From contig CALKWT010000169.1 in assembly GCA_938003885.1 (NCBI GenBank), forward strand, positions 1-23,175: a DNA stretch of 23,175 bases, read 5' to 3'. Numbering within the stretch: position 1 is the stretch's first letter; each line of letters opens with the position of its first letter. The notes beneath the pieces were generated by a model, which did no database searches, was not told the DNA's origin, and worked only from the letters and a program-made list of their open reading frames with translations. Shown piece by piece: positions 1 to 8,321 of this stretch. The DNA is from an uncultured Balneolaceae bacterium (lineage in GTDB: Bacteria > Bacteroidota > Rhodothermia > Balneolales > Balneolaceae). A program made the position numbers and the translations under genes.

Positions 1-1252
1 CCTGGCTCCATTTGCGGTGCCCTTCTGCAGCGTTCACTGCACCTTCGGAGACACTATTGTAAAAGACCACTCCCGAGGAGGTGCTCTTGCCATTCACAAT
101 ATAGGGCCGTCTGCTGAATGTCGATTTCAGATTTTTAAACAGTATATTATTGGAGTAAAGAAAGACCGCAAAATTGTATCTCGTACCTTCTGTAATCGGG
201 GAATGGGGCGATAGAGCGTCAGAGTCTTCGATGGTAACATATGCCGCATCCCTCATACTGATCCCTGAGAGCCAGAAATGTCGGACGGTAATCGAGGAAG
301 CCCATGCATTCTCAACACCATGAAAAAAGATTCCTGTCTCTGCATGATCTTGAGAATCCTCCGATAGTGTCTGTATATCCAGAGTCAAGGATTCAATACC
401 TGAATTGATCACCAGATTGCTGATATCGGGTTTGTACATATAGGTTGTAGCAAGTTTCCGATTTAAATGGTCAAAGACCGGGGCATCAATCTGAATAGTG
501 TTTCCCGAAATAGCTGTTATAATTCTGTAGTAGAATATATCCACTTCTCCCTCCTCCCAGGATGGAGCTCCATGTGTTCCCCCTCTGTCTATTGCATTTA
601 GCCACGCCTCGCTACTCTCCTGCCTCAGAATCACACGGTCTCCCACATTAAATTTTTCGGGGTGCCGAACCTGAAACAGACGGGATCCTACAGGTACAAA
701 TTCCGTTATAACCTCTGTCTCACTACCAGCCACCTTACTCAGCCAGGGCTCTCCCCGGCTACCAATGGTAATCACATTGCCCCGGATGTTCTGGCCTGCA
801 CGGATGATGGTGTTTTTTGATGGATCGTTTCCTTTTCCAGCCCCTCTCAATACCACTCCGCTTCGGTTGATACTGATATTCGAAGAGATATGGTATACGC
901 CGGGTGATAGAACGACCGCCCCACGTTCACCACGTTCATTCATCGGCAGCTGGCCGACACGGTTCAGGGCAGATTGAATTTGATAAGTATCGTCACCCCC
1001 CGAAGGTTGCAGTGTGATCATAGTCTCAAAAACAGGCAGAGGTTCTGTACCACCTTTGTACCCTGCATGACTATAATCAGGTATTCGATTTTTCTCTGAA
1101 TCTATTCTATATCTAAGCTGATCCCCATCATAATAAACAGCATTTGAATTATTCTGAGCAGATAAATATTCTGCTTGTAAACTAAAAGATACAGCGAAAA
1201 TTATGAGATAATAGACAATTTGCCTACTATAATAATTTCTATGCACACCCAT
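1..1252 (-). CDS. Secreted pectate-lyase-like right-handed beta-helix protein, 3' end cut by window edge
   Basis: The minus-strand frame is open from the ATG at 1252 to the left edge (417 codons visible), so the C terminus is missing. An in-frame stop lies just upstream and no other ATG precedes it. Residues 1-33 form a Sec signal peptide: basic start, hydrophobic core IVYYLIIFAVSFSL, cleavage near SAQ. The mature N terminus has IPDYSHAGYKGG (about 57-68), then GGDDTYQIQSAL (85-96), GAVVLSPGVY (111-120) and GVVLRGAGKG (132-141). This is the usual opening of pectate_lyase_3 / parallel beta-helix proteins, and AAEGHRKWSQ near the edge fits the later coils. Such proteins are polysaccharide lyases, epimerases or glycan-binding proteins; the substrate cannot be read here. 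It lies downstream of the export and Wzz genes on the same strand, so a role in trimming or remodelling the exported polymer is plausible but inferred. Confidence 0.85.
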   Translation of the reverse strand, partial: MGVHRNYYSRQIVYYLIIFAVSFSLQAEYLSAQNNSNAVYYDGDQLRYRIDSEKNRIPDYSHAGYKGGTEPLPVFETMITLQPSGGDDTYQIQSALNRVGQLPMNERGERGAVVLSPGVYHISSNISINRSGVVLRGAGKGNDPSKNTIIRAGQNIRGNVITIGSRGEPWLSKVAGSETEVITEFVPVGSRLFQVRHPEKFNVGDRVILRQESSEAWLNAIDRGGTHGAPSWEEGEVDIFYYRIITAISGNTIQIDAPVFDHLNRKLATTYMYKPDISNLVINSGIESLTLDIQTLSEDSQDHAETGIFFHGVENAWASSITVRHFWLSGISMRDAAYVTIEDSDALSPHSPITEGTRYNFAVFLYSNNILFKNLKSTFSRRPYIVNGKSTSSGVVFYNSVSEGAVNAAEGHRKWSQ

Positions 1253-1870
1253 GCAACTATAACACCCGTTTTTTCATCAGAGAGAAAACAGTCAAGAAAA
1301 CAAATTTTTTCTAGAAAGCCTAATTATAATTTCCTGTCCATCTTCTTTTACCCCACCTTTTTTCTAATAACCCACCCAAATCTGAAATGCATATCACTCG
1401 TTGCCACGTATACATCTACGAGTATATCTGCCTCGAAAATCTTACCTTTACGACCCTTTTTTACTTACTGAATCTATGCAATTGTGAGATCTGATCGAAT
1501 ATAAAAAACATTACAATAGAGATAAGATCCTGAAAATTGTCAACAGGCAATCGAACCTTTCAATGATGATTCATATATTTCCCATAAATGACTAATAATA
1601 CTTCTTATATGCATTAATGGGTTTCTCATTTTTCCACCTATATATCCGATGATATCACTAGTTAAGACGGGTGTTTGATAAGACGGGGAGGGACGCAACA
1701 GTCAGCATGGATAGGAGGAGGATCAGCGGCAGGGTGCAGTTCAGAAAATCTCACCCCGCCTGTACAGGAGAGTAGCGGTTCGGCGATTAATATACTCTCC
1801 CCTCAAGATACAGGAATGCATCAACTCCCCTTCTTACGGGAAAATAGAGAATAGAGTATCTGGAGAGGTG
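1253..1870. other. Non-coding stretch between the beta-helix and Wzz-like genes
   Basis: This gap of about 620 bases holds no convincing gene. The part near 1253-1660 is AT-rich and should contain the beta-helix gene promoter, but I see no clean TAnnTTTG box at a sensible distance from 1252. From about 1660 to 1870 composition changes to G/C-rich, strand-skewed blocks. TAAGACGGG occurs twice (1663-1671 and 1679-1687), and the heptamer ATACTCT near 1791 has its inverse AGAGTAT near 1853. This could be the remnant of an intergenic repeat or an old insertion. No terminator hairpin with a T-run was found after the Wzz-like gene. Confidence 0.5.
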
Positions 1871-3073
1871 TCAGTTTTCAGAATTAGCCAATACCATCCT
1901 CTGTCGGATATCCCGAAATATTTTGATAACAAAGATAGCACCCACAGCCAGTATGGTTCCCAGCAAGATGAATACCACAACGATAAACAGACGGTTGGGT
2001 TCACTGCTCCGGTCAGGAACTGCAGGAGGTTCAGTGATATTAACCACTGGTGTGTCTTCCTGAAGTTTAATCTGAGCCTCTTCGAAACGTTCCGCCATCG
2101 TGTTATAAAGATTAAATGTAAGATTGTAACGACTCTGCAGCTGCTGCTCTTCTATCCGTGCCACGGCAGTCAACTGCCCGCGGTTTGCATCTGTAAAATG
2201 TGCCAGTTCCTGTTGAACCACTTCAAAGTTTTGTTTTGCTTCTTCCAGACGCTCCTGAAAAAATTTAACGTCTCGTTGTGATTTTTCAGTTCGGTAGCGT
2301 GTGACATAATCGGATAACTGATTAACAGCAAGTCTGGCAATTTCAGCAGCGACAACCGGGTCCTGCATCTTAACACTGATTGTCACAATCCCGGTATCTG
2401 AATCGTTGACGCTTTCAATACGCGATCTTAGTTGACGAACCGTACTCCAATCACGATTACTCAGACGGATGGTTTCAACCCCATGTGCTGACGTCTGGAG
2501 ATCCTCATCCAGGCCCGCCAGGTTGGTGAAATTTTCCGGGGTTTCCTCACCACTGCTTCTGATTTTAGAAATCAACAGGGAGGGTAACCCGATCGTATAG
2601 CGCCGCATGTAGTAGGTTAGTGGTCTTTTTTGGTGTTCCTGAAGATATTCCCGGATCGTCATCTCCTCTCCGGTCTCTTCAAGTGTAATCGTGTGATCCA
2701 ACAGATTTACCAGAAAGAGTGTGTTCTGTGTAATGGAGGGATACATTCTGGCGGGAATTCCTCCGTTTGTCTCCGTTGGTCCGCTGGAGAAACCGAATTG
2801 CCTGGCCAACCCTCCCAGACTCCCAAGAGGCGAACTCTGCTGTGACTCAGGCAACACTTTGACCTCTGAGGTATATTCATCAATGGATGTCAGTGCAATG
2901 AATAGTCCCAGAACAGAAAATACGGCAATGATTTTAATTGCCAGCCATCGTCCGTCCCACACGGTCTGTATCAGATCCAGCAGATCTATCTCTTCACTCT
3001 CGGCATTTGCTTGTTGCACGATCTCTACCGGTACGTAACGAACTTCAGGGTTGTCAGGTCTGGTTTCACTCAT
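1871..3073 (-). CDS. Wzz-family polysaccharide chain-length / co-polymerase protein
   Basis: The 400-residue product has the layout of polysaccharide co-polymerases: a cytoplasmic N terminus, a first membrane helix at about 44-63, a long periplasmic region, and a second helix at about 363-383 with a short basic tail. A proline-containing stretch (PPAVPDRSSEPNR) sits just before helix 2, as is usual in the family. Residues about 250-340 are rich in E, Q, R and L and look coiled-coil. No Walker motifs follow helix 2, so there is no fused tyrosine kinase. Such proteins set the length of O-antigen, capsule or exopolysaccharide at the inner membrane with the polymerase and the outer-membrane exporter. 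Here the exporter lies just upstream on the same strand (73-base gap), which fits an operon. The ATG at 3073 has no clear Shine-Dalgarno sequence, as is common in Bacteroidota. Confidence 0.9.
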   Translation of the reverse strand: MSETRPDNPEVRYVPVEIVQQANAESEEIDLLDLIQTVWDGRWLAIKIIAVFSVLGLFIALTSIDEYTSEVKVLPESQQSSPLGSLGGLARQFGFSSGPTETNGGIPARMYPSITQNTLFLVNLLDHTITLEETGEEMTIREYLQEHQKRPLTYYMRRYTIGLPSLLISKIRSSGEETPENFTNLAGLDEDLQTSAHGVETIRLSNRDWSTVRQLRSRIESVNDSDTGIVTISVKMQDPVVAAEIARLAVNQLSDYVTRYRTEKSQRDVKFFQERLEEAKQNFEVVQQELAHFTDANRGQLTAVARIEEQQLQSRYNLTFNLYNTMAERFEEAQIKLQEDTPVVNITEPPAVPDRSSEPNRLFIVVVFILLGTILAVGAIFVIKIFRDIRQRMVLANSEN

Positions 3074-3146
3074 GTTACATTTATTATCTGCTGAACGAAC
3101 TAATTACTGTCCGTCACCTCGCAAAACAGTTATAAAAATTAAAGAA

Positions 3147-3605
3147 TTATTGTCTCAGTCGGTCAATCGCAATCATCAATGACGTACTCATTCCAACTAC
3201 CGCAGCTGAAATAGAGACTATTTCACCCGTCGTCAATCTTGCGCGTTCTGGTTTTGCAGGGATGATAATTTGAGTACCGGGTTCGATGGGAGGTGAATTG
3301 TTGATTAAACCAAAAAGGTATCTTTTCTTTCTATCCACATCCCCATTGGGATAAACTACATAAATTCTTCCCTTCTGAGCATTTGTTGTAAAACCTCCTG
3401 CGCTGTCTATGTAGTAACTCATTCCCGCCCCTTCTCTGTATCGCACCTCCACATTCTGCATAACAGCTCCATTTATGGCCACAGTCTGCAGCTCCTTTGG
3501 TATCCGGATTACATCCCCGTCGCGAAGATACAGATCATCGCTGGATCCGGGGTTGGAAAGAATGTAAGGCAGGTCAATACTGATTCTCCTCGAACGCAAT
3601 GCCAT
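3147..3605 (-). CDS. C-terminal piece of the SLBB polysaccharide export protein, after an in-frame stop
   Basis: The ATG-initiated reading frame encodes 152 residues, but the frame is open back to 3797 (216 codons in all). It is the same frame as the large export protein ending at 3798. It carries the family's last beta-grasp unit: a dipping strand with LRDGDVIRIPKELQTVAING, then YYIDSAGGF, then PGTQIIIPAKPE. It closes with a hydrophobic segment (about 130-148, ISAAVVGMSTSLMIAI) resembling the C-terminal membrane helix of Wza-like proteins. The bases between 3606 and 3797 encode a Glu/Gln-rich linker. This is therefore the missing end of the upstream gene and not an independent protein. If expressed separately it would lack a signal peptide and the export domain, so it is probably non-functional alone. 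Confidence 0.75.
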   Translation of the reverse strand: MALRSRRISIDLPYILSNPGSSDDLYLRDGDVIRIPKELQTVAINGAVMQNVEVRYREGAGMSYYIDSAGGFTTNAQKGRIYVVYPNGDVDRKKRYLFGLINNSPPIEPGTQIIIPAKPERARLTTGEIVSISAAVVGMSTSLMIAIDRLRQ

Positions 3606-3797
3606 CTCTTCTGAATTCTGGTTGACACTGTCTGTCTCTGCAGGGCGAAGGTTTTGACGGTTTAGTTCCGCCCTTCTCTGCTCTATAGATTGTTCACTCT
3701 CTTCCTGCTCCTGAACGGCAGTCGTTTCATCTTCTGCCAGCCTGGAATCATCCCTTGCATCCCCGGGGAGAGCGGCAAATACCCTGTCGTCGACGAT

Positions 3798-5786
3798 TCA
3801 TTCCCCTGCAAGGAAATCAAGCTCGATTTCGGGCCGGTCAATCGCATCATGCTGCCGAATCAGCCTTGCGCCCTGCTCATACGCTTCTGTAGTCAGCCCA
3901 CCGGCCCGTCTGATAATATCCGAAACGCGTTCGGTTCTGGTATTCAGCGTATAAAGTCCCGGATATTTCACCTCACCTTCGACTCGGACAATCCGCTGAA
4001 CCTGATAATCGGGTTTCCGATGTACATAGATGATGTCAAATGGTTTTAATCGGAACATTCTGTCTTCTTCTTGCAGCTGCAGATCTCTGGTTATTCCGAG
4101 GGAGTAGATTTCAGCAATTTCATCTGAAGAGCTCTCCGGATCACCATCACCGGAAATCCTTCGGGATATTTCAATCCGTGCCTCGGAAGCCGCATCTGTA
4201 AATCCTTCCGCCTGCAGGATCAGGTCTTCCAGGGTCATGTCATTCCTGTAGTAATAGGTTCCGCTGCTGCGAACGGCCCCTTTTATCTGAACCGTCTGTT
4301 CTTCAGCCATCTCATGAATACTCCGGATTCGTATATGATCCTCTCTTTTGAGTACGATATCATGCTCATCAGGATGATTCAACACGCCGCTCACATCAAA
4401 TGAGAGCTGCTCGAGCGAATAATCATCCTGCAGACGGTTGATCAGACCCCGGCTCAAAAAAGCGTCAGGACGAATCCCCTCCGCCTCACGGATCAACTCT
4501 GACAGGGTCATTCCTTCTTTTAATTCATATTCACCGCTCCTCCAGACAGCTCCTGTTATGGTGATCCGGTTTTCGAATCTGTCAAGGATTTCATCGATAA
4601 AGAGAACATCACCGCTTCTCAGCTCCATGTCCCGGAACTCCTCAGAAGAAATACTTTCAATCCTTCTTTCTGTAGGGGTGGTACGGTGAATACGCAGCTG
4701 ACGGGTATAGGCTCTGTCTGAAAATCCCCCTGCAAAATGGATCAGATCTTCAACAGACTCCCCATCTAACATTTCAAAAAGGAGGCCGTTTCGTTTAACT
4801 TCCCCCTGCACCTCCACTCTTTTTTCGTACGTAGGAATCTGAACCACATCCCCGTCACGTAGCTGAATATTTCCCTCCTGAATACCATCCACCAGAAAAC
4901 GGTAGAGATCCATTTCAGCAACCACATTGTTATTTCGGATCACACGGATTCTCCTATAAGAACCGTTTTCGTCCGGTCCGCCTGCCCGATAGAGCACATG
5001 ATAGACTGTTGAGAAAGATGGGACAGCGTAGTCGCCCGGGTTTACAGCCTCACCGATAACTGCAACCTGAATCGATCGCAATCTCTCAAGAGAAACCCTG
5101 GAGAATGTAGTCTGTTCTCCCCGGCTGGTGTCCATTCCCGAATAGAGATTTTTCAGCTCCTCCGAGATCGCATCGGACGCTTCTTTAATGGTCATCCCAC
5201 TCACCATGACCGGGCCCAGGTTATCGATAACTACGGTCCCTTCCCCGGTTACCGGTACTCTGTAGACATTTGTCTGATCCCCCCATATATGGATTACGAG
5301 CTCATCCCCGGGCCCCAGCACATAATTTACCGGGGTAGGTACGTTCTGGGTCGGAACAAACTCCGTTTCCTGTTGACGGAAAATATGGGCACCAAATGTC
5401 CGACTCATCGTTTCTGTCTCTTCTCTCGACGGCCTGCTGAAAATTCTATCCAGTTCAGAAGGCTGTCCGAAACTCATAGAATCAGGATCAATCGCTGTAT
5501 CTCCGCTGGCCTGCAGCTGCTGAATCCGCATCCGGAGCTGCGTCGCAACGGAAGTCGGGAGTCCACGCATCTGTGCCATCTGAAAAGCTTCTTCAACAGA
5601 GATCCCCTCCTGTTGTGCTCTTGCTATAAACATTCGGAGCTGATTGTCACTGATATCTGCCGGATTCAGCGTAGAGAGATCCTCCACACTGAATCCCATG
5701 ATACTTTGTGCCTGGGGTGTTTCAGTAATCGATAGAGTAATAGCAGCACTGAAGAATAAGAGTAGAAAGAGTTTTTTGGTGATCAT
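3798..5786 (-). CDS. Wza-like outer-membrane polysaccharide export protein with multiple SLBB domains (N-terminal piece)
   Basis: Numbered from an upstream ATG at 5825, residues 14-40 (MITKKLFLLLFFSAAITL...AQ) form a clean signal peptide, so I prefer the ATG at 5786; a TATATTTG box at 5831-5838 also fits that start. A Poly_export domain begins at NYVLGPGDELVIHIWG (168-182). A series of SLBB beta-grasp units follows, each opening with a strand such as VAVIGEAVNPGDY, VEVQGEVKRNGLL, ITITGAVWRSGEY, VQIKGAVRSSGTY and VRVEGEVKYPGLY, with an AGG or AEG turn in each. Wza-like proteins form the outer-membrane and periplasmic channel for capsule or exopolysaccharide, with a Wzz-type partner; that partner is immediately downstream. 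Translation stops at a TGA at 3798 inside a linker, ahead of the last SLBB unit and the C-terminal helix. Confidence 0.85.
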   Translation of the reverse strand: MITKKLFLLLFFSAAITLSITETPQAQSIMGFSVEDLSTLNPADISDNQLRMFIARAQQEGISVEEAFQMAQMRGLPTSVATQLRMRIQQLQASGDTAIDPDSMSFGQPSELDRIFSRPSREETETMSRTFGAHIFRQQETEFVPTQNVPTPVNYVLGPGDELVIHIWGDQTNVYRVPVTGEGTVVIDNLGPVMVSGMTIKEASDAISEELKNLYSGMDTSRGEQTTFSRVSLERLRSIQVAVIGEAVNPGDYAVPSFSTVYHVLYRAGGPDENGSYRRIRVIRNNNVVAEMDLYRFLVDGIQEGNIQLRDGDVVQIPTYEKRVEVQGEVKRNGLLFEMLDGESVEDLIHFAGGFSDRAYTRQLRIHRTTPTERRIESISSEEFRDMELRSGDVLFIDEILDRFENRITITGAVWRSGEYELKEGMTLSELIREAEGIRPDAFLSRGLINRLQDDYSLEQLSFDVSGVLNHPDEHDIVLKREDHIRIRSIHEMAEEQTVQIKGAVRSSGTYYYRNDMTLEDLILQAEGFTDAASEARIEISRRISGDGDPESSSDEIAEIYSLGITRDLQLQEEDRMFRLKPFDIIYVHRKPDYQVQRIVRVEGEVKYPGLYTLNTRTERVSDIIRRAGGLTTEAYEQGARLIRQHDAIDRPEIELDFLAGE

Positions 5787-5830
5787 AAATACAATTTGTC
5801 GACAACTTTTAATCTGCTGAAACATGAGGT

Positions 5831-5838
5831 CAAATATA
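5831..5838 (-). promoter_or_regulatory. Candidate Bacteroidota-type -7 box upstream of the export gene
   Basis: On the minus strand these bases read TATATTTG, an exact match to the TAnnTTTG -7 element of Bacteroidota. Transcription would begin near 5824, leaving an untranslated leader of about 38 bases before the ATG at 5786. The longer possible start at 5825 would have no leader, so this supports the shorter gene. I see no strong TTTG-type -33 element at the expected distance. A 10-base palindrome TTGTCGACAA (5796-5805) lies in the leader and may be chance. Confidence 0.3.
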
Positions 5839-6045
5839 AAAATAATCTTCTTAACAGCCGGCTTTATTATCGAAGGTATTTCTACTTGGCAAAATCACTT
5901 CCGCCTGCATCACCTTCTCATCCTTTATTTCATCTTTCATTATCTATAATTAGCAGGCTAAGTTTTAAAATTCGCAACGAAAGTTGAAGAAACCTGAACG
6001 CACGAGGTCAACGTTTGTTTTCTGACAAGGCTCTGATGAAGCCAG

Positions 6046-7263
6046 CTATTTAAACTTTTGATTGATAAAGTAAAACAGACTGTTCAGAAGAAATCGTCTG
6101 GTTCCCACCCGGTTGGTTCCGAGTAACGAAGCGAGCTTTGCGTATGCCCATCTGTTCCTGCGAAGGGAGGTTATTTTATCAGTTGAGCATAAATAGAAAA
6201 AAGGTTCACGGGTTTCTGGAAAGTGTCGATCCAGATTTAGCTCCAGGGGAAGCCGGTACAGAGGGTACCCTCCTTCTGACTCTTCCGGTATACGGGAGGT
6301 AATAACATACTTTTTCCTTTTGAGCATCTGGAGCGGTTTGGTTCCGTACAGGTCTACCTCAATATCACGCAGGCTATGGCTCGTCATTTCTTGCAGAGCG
6401 GATCCGTTTGCCTCCATAAAGATATCATAGGAGACATATCTGCCACTCTCTTTCGGAAATGCATGAAATACAGATTCACTGTCTCCTGACAATATGGGTA
6501 TTTCAAAGAGGTTCCCGGTCTGTTTCATATGTTCCCCCCCATAGCGTGAACTGTTGGAGGCGAGACTTGCATATGGATACGTAAAGTATTTCTTCTGACT
6601 GACCAGGTAGAGATTGAACTCACGTTTCCAGGAAGTATCAGGCCATTTCTGAATATTTTGGGGGAGTTCATTCAAATACAGTTCTTCAGCCCTTTGGAGA
6701 TGATTTTGCCGCCAATCATCATACGATCTCCACTGATCCTCGCTCCATACCGCACCCCACGAGGAAGCCAGTTGCATAAAATAGGCTGCCTTTGGAATAG
6801 AAAGGGGGATAAAAGGTAACTGGGCCGTCTCATTGTATGCCTGGGCATAGAGGGAAATTCCAGCAACCCTATCCGACTTTCCATATGCATTCAACGCTTC
6901 CATCGCATATAGATAGTATAGCGGGGAAAGGGTGAGGTCATCTTCCAATAAAATGACACTTCCATAAATTTCAGACAAGGAGATGCACCGGTAGATATGC
7001 TTTTTTAACCCCATCTGCTCACGATGTTCAATCATTTCTACCGTCCCATGATTAAATTTGAAACTTCCCGCAACTCTCCGAACGGCTTCTGTACTATTCC
7101 CCTCCAGGGAGATCACCAGATGATGGTCGTCTCCGGGGTAGTGAGCTCTGTTCAAAGTGATCAGCAGCTCTTCCAGTGACTCTGCCCGTTTATAGGCAGG
7201 AATGACTATTGCAGGTTTATAGGCCCGACTCACATTTCCATCATCTTGGGGTTGAGATCTCAT
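6046..7263 (-). CDS. GT-A fold glycosyltransferase (GT2/GNT-I-like)
   Basis: The 405-residue product starts with the nucleotide-sugar binding strand AIVIPAYKR (18-26). It then has a second strand, HLVISLEGNS (48-57), and the acidic metal-binding motif VILLEDDL (103-110), equivalent to DxD. A tryptophan-rich block, SSWGAVWSEDQW (168-179), resembles acceptor-side regions of GNT-I-like bacterial transferases. No signal peptide or membrane helix is present, so it should act at the cytoplasmic face on a lipid-linked glycan. Its ATG overlaps the stop of the upstream glycosyltransferase by four bases (ATGA, 7260-7263), which indicates translational coupling and work on the same polymer. Donor and acceptor sugars cannot be inferred. 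About 260 bases separate it from the export gene start, so the export gene may have its own promoter. Confidence 0.85.
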   Translation of the reverse strand: MRSQPQDDGNVSRAYKPAIVIPAYKRAESLEELLITLNRAHYPGDDHHLVISLEGNSTEAVRRVAGSFKFNHGTVEMIEHREQMGLKKHIYRCISLSEIYGSVILLEDDLTLSPLYYLYAMEALNAYGKSDRVAGISLYAQAYNETAQLPFIPLSIPKAAYFMQLASSWGAVWSEDQWRSYDDWRQNHLQRAEELYLNELPQNIQKWPDTSWKREFNLYLVSQKKYFTYPYASLASNSSRYGGEHMKQTGNLFEIPILSGDSESVFHAFPKESGRYVSYDIFMEANGSALQEMTSHSLRDIEVDLYGTKPLQMLKRKKYVITSRIPEESEGGYPLYRLPLELNLDRHFPETREPFFYLCSTDKITSLRRNRWAYAKLASLLGTNRVGTRRFLLNSLFYFINQKFK

Positions 7264-8225
7264 CTGGAGTAGATAGTATTCAGCAGACCGAAGAGACGAT
7301 CAAATTTCAATTGCAGCTTAAAACGAAGGCCTAATTTCGAAGGAATATCGTTCTGAAGATGATCCTTTATTGAAATCCTGTTTTTCTCTTGCCGGTTGAG
7401 ATTTCTGGTAACTCTCTTGGCGGTTATTATCATGGATTTGGCTTTATGGTGTATGAAATTTACGGTTTCATCTTGAAGTTGATGAGCCTCGGCAAAAAGG
7501 GTCAGGGTGGTTGCTGACTGCAGCCACCCCTGCACATTATGCAGAGCTTTTTTGGTAGACATAATGGAGTTCGGACGGAAACGCTTGTACATCAGCGTTT
7601 CTTCAAAAGAGACCATTTTTTTTGCTAGACAGACCGCCCTGATCGTGAAGGCCTCATCCTCATGGCTAAAGCCATCTTCGAATCTTAGCCTATTCTGCAG
7701 TAAATATTCTTTTCGATAGAGATACTTCTGAACATTGGGTGAGTAACAGCCTTGACGGACCAGTTGAAGCAGCACCTCCTCTCCCTGTACCGGGGAATGC
7801 TGTTCATAACAGAGGAAATCCGGTTTCCCGGGAATACTTTTGCCATCTTTGTCCACAGCCTGTCCTGGAAAGTAGACCAGTTCACTCCCGGTGGATTGTA
7901 TTCTATCCATGATTTTACGGAGCGCACCGGGCTTTAGCATATCATCGGCATCAAGAAAATAGATGTAGGCTCCCGAGGAGAGATCCAGCCCCCGGTTACG
8001 GGTGGATGCCAACCCCCGGTTCTCCTGGTGGTAGAGGCAGATTCTTTCCTCTGTCTGCATCATCTGTTTAACTACATCAACTGAACGATCCTGGCTGCCG
8101 TCATTGATCACGATGATTTCATAATCATCAAATTCCTGATTCAGAATCGAGCCGATCGCATCGGCCACATAGAGCTCCACATTATAAAGGGGTATAACAA
8201 CTGTTAAAAGGGGCGATCTATTCAA
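7260..8225 (-). CDS. Glycosyltransferase family 2 protein
   Basis: This is a typical 321-residue GT2 enzyme. The N terminus has LTVVIPLYN (7-15), the nucleotide-binding loop VINDGSQDRS (39-48), the QENRGLASTRNRGL block (67-80) and the DxD motif YFLDADD (89-95). Further in, FSHEDEAF supplies the likely acidic catalytic or acceptor-binding residues. It is cytosolic and would transfer a sugar from a nucleotide donor to a growing polysaccharide repeat. The start is TTG at 8225: no ATG lies between it and the in-frame stop at 8259-8261, and the first strand falls at the right distance from that TTG. The 3' end overlaps the next glycosyltransferase by four bases, so the two are one transcription unit. 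The sugar cannot be predicted. Confidence 0.9.
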   Translation of the reverse strand: MNRSPLLTVVIPLYNVELYVADAIGSILNQEFDDYEIIVINDGSQDRSVDVVKQMMQTEERICLYHQENRGLASTRNRGLDLSSGAYIYFLDADDMLKPGALRKIMDRIQSTGSELVYFPGQAVDKDGKSIPGKPDFLCYEQHSPVQGEEVLLQLVRQGCYSPNVQKYLYRKEYLLQNRLRFEDGFSHEDEAFTIRAVCLAKKMVSFEETLMYKRFRPNSIMSTKKALHNVQGWLQSATTLTLFAEAHQLQDETVNFIHHKAKSMIITAKRVTRNLNRQEKNRISIKDHLQNDIPSKLGLRFKLQLKFDRLFGLLNTIYSR

Positions 8226-8321
8226 AAGTAACCTGATATGATTAATTAAATTATTGGTTTAAGTTATCTATATCTGTAAGTAGTGTGACTCTGTATGAAT
8301 TCCCCGGAGGTCCGGTTCCCC

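Larger units (their letters stand above)
3147..5786 (-). pseudogene. Full-length SLBB export gene interrupted by one in-frame TGA (3798-3800)
   Basis: Reading from 5786, the frame stays open to 3147 except for a single TGA at 3798-3800. Start positions 5825 and 3605 differ by exactly 2220 bases (740 codons), so no frameshift is involved. Bypassing the stop gives about 879 residues from the ATG at 5786, close to the usual size of multi-SLBB exporters in Bacteroidota-like bacteria. The family features are divided across the stop: signal peptide, export domain and five SLBB units before it; the last SLBB unit and the membrane helix after it. One transition (TGG to TGA, or CGA to TGA) would create it. 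I cannot tell a true nonsense mutation from readthrough or a base-call error. Confidence 0.7.

Noticed and set aside
1868..2281. Plus-strand ORF of 137 codons opposite the Wzz-like gene, and similar long opposite-strand frames elsewhere (for example 5289-5735, 18878-19399 and 21600-21989)
   Set aside because: They lie antisense to clearly identified genes, have no family resemblance and show the composition expected of shadow frames.
3798..3800. TGA as a selenocysteine codon
   Set aside because: The site is in a Glu-rich linker of a structural export protein, not a redox site. I looked for but did not recognise a SECIS-like hairpin just after it, and no selenoprotein machinery is in view.
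8223..8230. TACTTTTG on the minus strand as a promoter for the GT2 gene
   Set aside because: It matches TAnnTTTG exactly, but its last three bases are the TTG start codon, so it cannot serve that gene unless translation starts further in, where the first GT strand would be lost.
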